Shown here piece after piece: positions 29,448-33,914 of a stretch of 33,914 nt of DNA. The stretch is from a virus: positions 1 to 33,914 of the IMG/VR virus record IMGVR_UViG_3300021375_000095; one strand, written 5' to 3'. Each line of letters opens with the position of its first letter. Position 1 is the first letter of the stretch. The notes beneath the pieces were generated by a model that saw only the letters and a list, made by a program, of their open reading frames with translations, made no database searches and had not been told where the DNA came from. The position numbers and the translations under genes were made by a program.

Positions 29448-30620
29448 TTAGTAAATATAGTATTCTCCTTTATTTGGATTCTCTAATATAGAGCTAAGGA
29501 TATATCTTGCTGCGTCAATACAGTGATCACCGCTTGTAGGGTTTGGTTTTTGTAATGTATTGCCTTGTTTATCTTGCATCCATATATAACCATTTAGTTC
29601 TCTTATTAGGTTTTTACTTCGTTGAGTGACGTATATAACGTTCTGATTTATTAAGTTAATTCCATATACAATAGAGTCTCTTCCTTTGCTTACAGGATAT
29701 ATAGGATGGCCGTAGCTTAACAATTCGGCTATAGACTTTGGTTCAGCACTGTCAGCATAGATTATATCGTTAACTTGATTGTTTTTTAAGAATTGACTTA
29801 TATCGCTGTTTAACATTCCTTTCTTGCATAAAACCTCATCAAATATATATGAATTATTATACTTATACAAAGCTACAAGAGTACTAGGGTCTACACTATA
29901 TCCAAAGTCCATGCCATAACCTAATAATCTTGTTTCATCTGGTACTGATGGTATCTCTTTCCAATCTGGTATACATACACCTTCAAGAGATCCAGTCTCT
30001 CCTAGGCCATATACTTTCCACCAATTTGACCAGTAAGTTGAGGTCTTTGCTTTATCTTTAGCTTTTTCTATCTCGTCTACAATAGACTTAGGTAATACAT
30101 TATTGTCTTTATAAGTTAGTGTAACGTAGTCTACTCCTGGCTGTCCTAATACTTCTTTGTCTACCCAAAACAAACTAGACGGGTTATAGTCTAACCATAT
30201 ATTACCTGATGTTCTTACTACTAATTGATTGTATGCATCAAATGGTACATTGTTACATTCGTTGATATATAAGTCTGTTCTTCTTGCTCCTCTTAATTTA
30301 TCTGGCTGATCTGTACTAAAAAATTCTATATAGCTACCATTTGTAAATATATACTTTAAAGTACTCTTATTGAACTGATTTTCTTTATACCTATTTAATC
30401 CATTTAATATAGACAGAAAGTCCTTTAGAGCGCCTCTGCGTAAGTGTGGGACCGACTCTGATACTATACTTATCTCTCTACCTTCATTTTTTATAGCATA
30501 ATCGATTAAAATAAGTATAATACATATTGTTTTACCAGCTGACGTACCTCCTCTTATAACCTTAATACGGTTGTTAAGTACACGTAATTTCGATAAAGCT
30601 TCGGTTTTTTTAACCTGCAT
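29448..30620 (-). CDS. terL: terminase large subunit
   Basis: 390 residues. Walker A GGTSAGKT at 24-31; Walker B-like DLYINE with Glu121; ATPase coupling region follows. The C-terminal nuclease has YGMDFG (Asp238), IYADSAEP (Asp290) and GDHCIDAARY (Asp365/Asp369), as in Terminase_3C RNase H-like nucleases. It cuts and pumps DNA into the prohead. Coupled to TerS with a 1-bp gap. No fusion or break seen. Confidence 0.92.
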   Translation of the reverse strand: MQVKKTEALSKLRVLNNRIKVIRGGTSAGKTICIILILIDYAIKNEGREISIVSESVPHLRRGALKDFLSILNGLNRYKENQFNKSTLKYIFTNGSYIEFFSTDQPDKLRGARRTDLYINECNNVPFDAYNQLVVRTSGNIWLDYNPSSLFWVDKEVLGQPGVDYVTLTYKDNNVLPKSIVDEIEKAKDKAKTSTYWSNWWKVYGLGETGSLEGVCIPDWKEIPSVPDETRLLGYGMDFGYSVDPSTLVALYKYNNSYIFDEVLCKKGMLNSDISQFLKNNQVNDIIYADSAEPKSIAELLSYGHPIYPVSKGRDSIVYGINLINQNVIYVTQRSKNLIRELNGYIWMQDKQGNTLQKPNPTSGDHCIDAARYILSSILENPNKGEYYIY

Positions 30621-30621
30621 A

Positions 30622-30861
30622 CTAATCTACAAACAACGGAATATCCTCGTTGATTGTAATGTCTTTAGTCTCTCTAGGTTTACCAGCATAATAGTTATAA
30701 AATAGCTGTACATACTTAAACTCTGCACTTTCTAATCCTTTCTTTAATGCTTCAAAGGCCATAGGTTCTAACGGCGTAAGCTTCTCAATAAGTTCTACCT
30801 CATCAGCTTTAGACTTACGTCCTGCATTCTTATGACCTCCATTGTTTTTTCTACCATCCAT
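30622..30861 (-). CDS. terS: terminase small subunit-like protein
   Basis: 79 residues. The basic N-terminus MDGRKNNGGHKNAGRKSKAD is followed by a helical region and an end reading AGKPRETKDITINEDIPLFV. The N-A-G-R-K-x-K-x-D...Y-Y-x-G-K-P pattern is that of small terminase/DNA-binding subunits in Bacteroidota phages, and the gene lies immediately before TerL. It would recognise packaging sites. Shorter than most TerS, which weakens the call a little. Confidence 0.65.
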   Translation of the reverse strand: MDGRKNNGGHKNAGRKSKADEVELIEKLTPLEPMAFEALKKGLESAEFKYVQLFYNYYAGKPRETKDITINEDIPLFVD

Positions 30862-30903
30862 AATTAAAAAACATTATTAATAATTATATAATAACAAATA
30901 AAG

Positions 30904-31305
30904 CTAACTGTTAAGTAGTAGCTGTCTTTTCTCGGATCTTTCTTTTCTAAGTTCTACAAGAGTAGTTGCATATTTATTTCTATAATAAACTCCAGGGTTT
31001 CGATCTCTTTCTCTTGTGCTATTTGCTCTTCTTATTATATTATCTATTTTTTCAAATATTTTATAATACTCATTAGCGTCTTTGTAAAAACTAATTTGTT
31101 GATCAAAAACTTTAACACCATGTAATACTGTAGCATGATCTCGTCTTACAGTTTTTCCTATTGTGCTTAACGATTCTCTTGTATGTTCTTTACATAGCTT
31201 ATAGTATATAGATCTAGCGTATACAACTTCTCTTTTTCTATTTCTCATTCCTAATTTTATATTAGTATTATTTTCAACTAATTCTTTAATCTCTTGTATT
31301 TTCAT
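30904..31305 (-). CDS. DnaA domain IV-like DNA-binding protein
   Basis: 133 residues. RRDHATVLHGVKVF holds the DnaA signature [R-D-H-[AS]-T-V-x-[HY]] (residues 54-67) that recognises DnaA boxes; the preceding KEHTRESLSTIGKTV helix matches. There is no AAA+ domain or domain I, so only the DNA-binding domain is present, with a C-terminal basic tail (STRERDRNPGVYYRNKYATT). Possible roles are origin recognition, blocking host DnaA, or transcription control. Confidence 0.78.
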   Translation of the reverse strand: MKIQEIKELVENNTNIKLGMRNRKREVVYARSIYYKLCKEHTRESLSTIGKTVRRDHATVLHGVKVFDQQISFYKDANEYYKIFEKIDNIIRRANSTRERDRNPGVYYRNKYATTLVELRKERSEKRQLLLNS

Positions 31306-31498
31306 TTTTTAGTATGTTTTTTATATCTCTTAATGTTAAATATTCACTTTCCTTTATAGCTTTTTGTATACCCGCACAAGCTTCGTATGCTTCTAGTTTT
31401 TCATATACCTTAATAGCTTCTTGTAATTCTTTTACTGGAGAACCATCTACTAAATCAACTAAAGCTAATAAATAGTATTCTTTTATTGTATTATTCAA
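31286..31498 (-). CDS. small helical protein, 70 aa
   Basis: 70 residues, acidic, helical: EYYLLALVDLVDGSPVKELQ, VYEKLEAYEACAGIQKAIKE and LTLRDIKNILKN. It overlaps the nuclease gene by 8 bp and the DnaA-like gene by 20 bp. No recognised family; perhaps an adaptor to either neighbour. Confidence 0.65.
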   Translation of the reverse strand: MNNTIKEYYLLALVDLVDGSPVKELQEAIKVYEKLEAYEACAGIQKAIKESEYLTLRDIKNILKNENTRD

Positions 31499-32531
31499 GT
31501 GTACCAGTTACTACATATTCATTTATCTCTTCTGTTCTATCAATAAAGTAATTTTGAAATACTTTTAAACCATATTCAACTTTATCTTTACCAGAATTAT
31601 AAAAACTTTCTTTTACATCATATATTCCTAAATCTCCTGATCCTTTATCAATAACAAAAAATTTAAAATCTTTATAATCTACTTTAAATAAATTACAATA
31701 TATGTATACTTGAACATCATAACCAAACTTTTTAGCAGCCCATTTAAATCCTTTAATATCACTAGTAGTTTTTAAGTCTGCTATATAATCAAATCCTAAT
31801 ACATCTGCTTTAGCTCTGAAAGGAAAACCATTTAATATATCAAAACCAGGTACTTCAAATTTTGCGCCTCTTGTTAGCTCTTGCCAAACATTATTTTGTA
31901 ATAAAGCGTCTGCAGTATACATAGCTTTATCATATTCTTTACGAGTAAAAACAAATTGTGCACTTCCTACTTCAGCTACTTTATCTTTAAACTTTTTTGT
32001 TACTGCTGATTGTACCTCAACAACGTGACATAAACTATCTAATTTTTCTGGCTCTAATGCTGCTAAGTGAATTAGTCTACCTATTTTAAATGCTCCTGTA
32101 TCTGATTTAAAGTTTAATGACCTTTGATAGCTCTTAGGTGAATCTATTAATTGTTTTATAGCTGAGCTACTTAAAGCATATTTACCTAACTCTCCGTAAT
32201 AAAAACTATCGCTATACATCTTTTTAATTAGCTCATCCTTATCCCATACTTTACCATTTAGTAGTTCTATCTTTTCCATTCTTTCTTTGCTTTTTACGTG
32301 TACTGATTTCATTTCATCTGGCGATATATAACATGTATCAGATCCTAAGTTCATAGTAGGGTTTATACTATACCTTAAAGCTTCTAACTCTTGTTGTGAT
32401 TCAAACTTATAACTTTTATCAGATATTTTAATATTTATACCGCCATGCTTAATTGCCCAATCTAAAAAATTTAACTTAGTTGTTCTAAATGTGATATTTT
32501 TCCAATTAGGATGCTTTACTACGTCTTTCAT
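31491..32531 (-). CDS. RecE-like PD-(D/E)XK exonuclease (DUF3799-type)
   Basis: 346 residues. The nuclease half starts at about 109 (SFYYGELGKYALSSSAIKQL), has GRLIHLAALEPEKLDS (His155), then ADVLGFDYIADLKTT with Asp243 and Asp252-x-Lys254, and Q274-x-x-x-Y. This is the PD-(D/E)XK order of RecE/lambda-exo-like proteins: a 5'-3' dsDNA exonuclease. The N-terminal 100 residues are extra. It probably pairs with the ERF annealing protein at 6229-6750. Confidence 0.77.
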   Translation of the reverse strand: MKDVVKHPNWKNITFRTTKLNFLDWAIKHGGINIKISDKSYKFESQQELEALRYSINPTMNLGSDTCYISPDEMKSVHVKSKERMEKIELLNGKVWDKDELIKKMYSDSFYYGELGKYALSSSAIKQLIDSPKSYQRSLNFKSDTGAFKIGRLIHLAALEPEKLDSLCHVVEVQSAVTKKFKDKVAEVGSAQFVFTRKEYDKAMYTADALLQNNVWQELTRGAKFEVPGFDILNGFPFRAKADVLGFDYIADLKTTSDIKGFKWAAKKFGYDVQVYIYCNLFKVDYKDFKFFVIDKGSGDLGIYDVKESFYNSGKDKVEYGLKVFQNYFIDRTEEINEYVVTGTLE

Positions 32532-32833
32532 TATTTATCTTTTATAAATGTTCCATTTTCCATTTTACCCTTACGGTTTTTTATTTCATGATAAGCTGAT
32601 TCTATACAAGTTTCAATACTTAGATTACATAATCTAGCTAAGTTTGTTAATACAACTACCATATCTCCTATAGCATCTTCTATTTCAATCTTATCTTTAT
32701 TAAGTATTGCTTGTGATAATTCGCCAGCCTCTTCCATTAATTTAAGGTATTGTGTCTTAGGATCTCCTTTTTGATATATACCTCTTTGATCAGCCCATTG
32801 TCTAATAGGCTCAAACTCGTTATTTAATCTCAT
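32531..32833 (-). CDS. MazG-like nucleotide pyrophosphohydrolase
   Basis: 100 residues. The LMEEAGELSQAIL helix (E34, E35, E38) and EIEDAIGDMVVVL (Asp53, Asp57) are the all-alpha NTP-PPase metal motif. It would hydrolyse (d)NTPs to NMP and pyrophosphate. Its start lies in an ATGA overlap with the TS-like gene and its stop in a TAATG overlap with the nuclease gene. Removing an unmodified dNTP, like T4 gp56 does, is an attractive inference given the neighbours. Confidence 0.82.
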   Translation of the reverse strand: MRLNNEFEPIRQWADQRGIYQKGDPKTQYLKLMEEAGELSQAILNKDKIEIEDAIGDMVVVLTNLARLCNLSIETCIESAYHEIKNRKGKMENGTFIKDK

Positions 32834-33465
32834 GTTTTTTTATTTAAAAAATTATTATATAAATGTAAATTATGTGCAAAATGATAATAAGTTCCTAATG
32901 GTAATTTTAATTGAGTTGCTACTAAATTATGTAAATTACTAAAACAATATTGGTCATTACAAAATCCATACCATAAATCATTTGATCTCATTAAAATAGA
33001 CATATGTAGTTTATTATTATAAATACTAAATTGTATAGCATAAGTACAAGGTGTATCTTTACTATATGTGTCTATTTCTTTACCATCATATATTGAAATA
33101 GTAGCCTGTCTAGTATTATTATCACTTTTTAGCTTATCTATAACTTTTATTATTTGATTGTTCCTATTCCACTGCCAACCATAATTAGATCTAACATTAC
33201 CTTTTTCATCCATCATTGATTTCCATATAGGAGCATAGTTAGATATTTCTTCTGCATTTGGATCTCCTTCTAAATACCATTGCCATTCTCTTTGTGCATA
33301 TTTACTTGAAAAATTACGCCATTTAGTATTTATAATATTATCTTTAGGGTTTAAAATAGTAAAACCTATATTAAATAAAGCTTTCGTTCCAGCAAAGTCT
33401 ATTCCTTCTTTTATTATATAATCGTAATAATATTCAAAAGCCGATTGTGCGTTAGAAAAAGTCAT
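32830..33465 (-). CDS. thymidylate synthase family enzyme; probable deoxycytidylate (or dUMP) hydroxymethylase
   Basis: 211 residues, shorter than ThyA (264) because the C-terminal ~55 residues are absent. Key parts: EWQWYLEGDPN (dNMP-binding helix), TPCTY with catalytic Cys140, MRSNDLWYG with Arg160 and Asp163, and H201-L-Y203. From PC to HLY it aligns without gaps to E. coli ThyA as I remember it, and places Asp171 at ThyA Asn177, the base-reading residue. Asn-to-Asp is the hallmark of T4 dCMP hydroxymethylase. So a dCMP hydroxymethylase is likeliest; plain TS or dUMP hydroxymethylase cannot be excluded. Confidence 0.75.
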   Translation of the reverse strand: MTFSNAQSAFEYYYDYIIKEGIDFAGTKALFNIGFTILNPKDNIINTKWRNFSSKYAQREWQWYLEGDPNAEEISNYAPIWKSMMDEKGNVRSNYGWQWNRNNQIIKVIDKLKSDNNTRQATISIYDGKEIDTYSKDTPCTYAIQFSIYNNKLHMSILMRSNDLWYGFCNDQYCFSNLHNLVATQLKLPLGTYYHFAHNLHLYNNFLNKKT

Positions 33466-33914
33466 AATGATTTATACTCTTTTAAATAAAACTCTAATGT
33501 TTTCGATTGTGAATTTAAATAAATTTTTCTAAACTGTTCATATAATTTTAATACAGTTTTAGATGGTACAGTGTTTTTATACCTTTTACCTCCTTTTTTT
33601 AAATAAGGGAAACCGAAATTAGCTTTTCTACCTTTTTTATAATACTTGTCTATATCTAATATTTTTTCAAACTGTTCTTTAGATAAATCTATTATTTCTG
33701 CTGTCAACTTATTTATAACAAACCAATGAGTTGTCATGTGTTTACATCCTTTTATACTTATAGGTATACCTCTTATACATCTTAGCTCATAGTCTGATCC
33801 ATATCCTCCTAAGTAATAAAACATAAATTGACTTATTGGAAAACAATAACCAAAAGGAAATTGTACGTTGTAAACTAATTTTAACTCAGTTATATTATCA
33901 GCATGGTTTTGTCC
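33462..33914 (-). CDS. Cys-His-Asp (papain/NlpC-like) phage protein, C-terminal part reaching the window end
   Basis: The frame is open to the window edge, so the internal ATG at 33824 is not the true start; the gene begins at the equivalent of 236 on the left. This segment includes Cys48, His87, Asp100 of the joined 174-residue protein and the basic end (KGRKANFGFPYLKKGGKRYK). The stop TGA overlaps the TS-like start (ATGA). It carries Glu67 where the left copy carries Ala. Confidence 0.8.
   Translation of the reverse strand, partial: GQNHADNITELKLVYNVQFPFGYCFPISQFMFYYLGGYGSDYELRCIRGIPISIKGCKHMTTHWFVINKLTAEIIDLSKEQFEKILDIDKYYKKGRKANFGFPYLKKGGKRYKNTVPSKTVLKLYEQFRKIYLNSQSKTLEFYLKEYKSL
33751..33914. 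repeat. right copy of 164-bp terminal direct repeat
   Basis: Identical to bases 1-164 save t at 33786 versus g at 36. The difference is a Glu/Ala change in the junction-spanning gene, so the two copies come from different molecules or one has a sequencing error. Confidence 0.93.

Noticed and set aside
30862-30903. Replication origin in the AT-rich gap downstream of the DnaA-like gene
   Set aside because: Only about 40 bp, no DnaA boxes or iterons visible.
1-33914. tRNA, rRNA, CRISPR, integrase/att site, transposase or repressor
   Set aside because: I looked for cloverleaf-like and CCA-type ends, repeats with spacers and recombinase motifs and saw none.

Overview
This window is a complete or near-complete genome of a tailed bacteriophage, most likely a siphovirus of a Bacteroidota (Flavobacteriia-type, probably marine) host. 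It is strongly AT-rich. Every gene I can support is on the minus strand, packed with ATGA or TAATG stop/start overlaps. The last 164 bases repeat the first 164 with one mismatch, so the sequence closes into a circle of 33,750 bp. One gene spans the junction. Host clues are a DUF3127-type single-strand-binding protein, a TTG/TAnnTTTG promoter of the Bacteroidota kind, AT-rich start contexts without strong Shine-Dalgarno sites, and tail and head proteins of types I associate with flavobacterial phages. I see no integrase, immunity repressor, tRNA, rRNA or CRISPR array, so a lytic lifestyle is the simplest reading.

Read in the direction of transcription (falling coordinates, crossing the junction): 30.9-28.6 kb holds TerS, TerL and three small genes. 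28.5-19.7 kb is a tail region: a frameshifted tail-assembly chaperone, tail terminator, HK97 gp10-like protein, a large repeat-containing adhesin, two large tail-tip-type proteins and the tape measure. 19.6-11.7 kb is a head region: XkdF-type protease, two coiled-coil paralogues, acidic scaffold-like protein, decoration-like protein, major capsid, major tail protein, an autonomous cysteine-protease-like gene, portal and head-tail adaptor. 11.7-9.4 kb holds fibre genes. 9.4-7.8 kb is a lysis cassette with several membrane microproteins and an M15 endolysin. 7.7-3.4 kb holds NinG, ERF annealing protein, DUF3127 protein, DnaB-like helicase and a sigma-factor-like protein. 3.3-0 kb and then 33.9-30.9 kb form a continuous operon with a DUF6378-like protein, SGNH-like protein, DNA-glycosylase-fold protein related to aGPT-PPlase/HMUDK-helical families, a fold-II PLP enzyme, a C-H-D thiol protein, a thymidylate-synthase/hydroxymethylase, MazG, a RecE-like nuclease and a DnaA domain IV protein.

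How the parts may work together: the operon crossing the junction looks like a nucleotide and DNA hypermodification cassette. A TS-family enzyme carries Asp where thymidylate synthase has its base-discriminating Asn, and sits with a base-modification-type glycosylase-fold protein and a PLP enzyme. ERF, the RecE-like nuclease, the DUF3127 protein and NinG make a recombination set, and the DnaB-like ATPase and DnaA-IV protein serve replication. The sigma-like protein may read a recurring AT-rich motif found in four intergenic gaps.

The best surprises are an apparent -1 programmed frameshift at a T9 run in the tail-assembly chaperone, where about 65 codons appear to be read in two frames; a 26-residue CDGSH-type iron-sulphur microprotein; and the D-for-N TS-like enzyme beside the PLP and aGPT-like genes. 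All functional calls come from reading motifs by eye; no database search was run.
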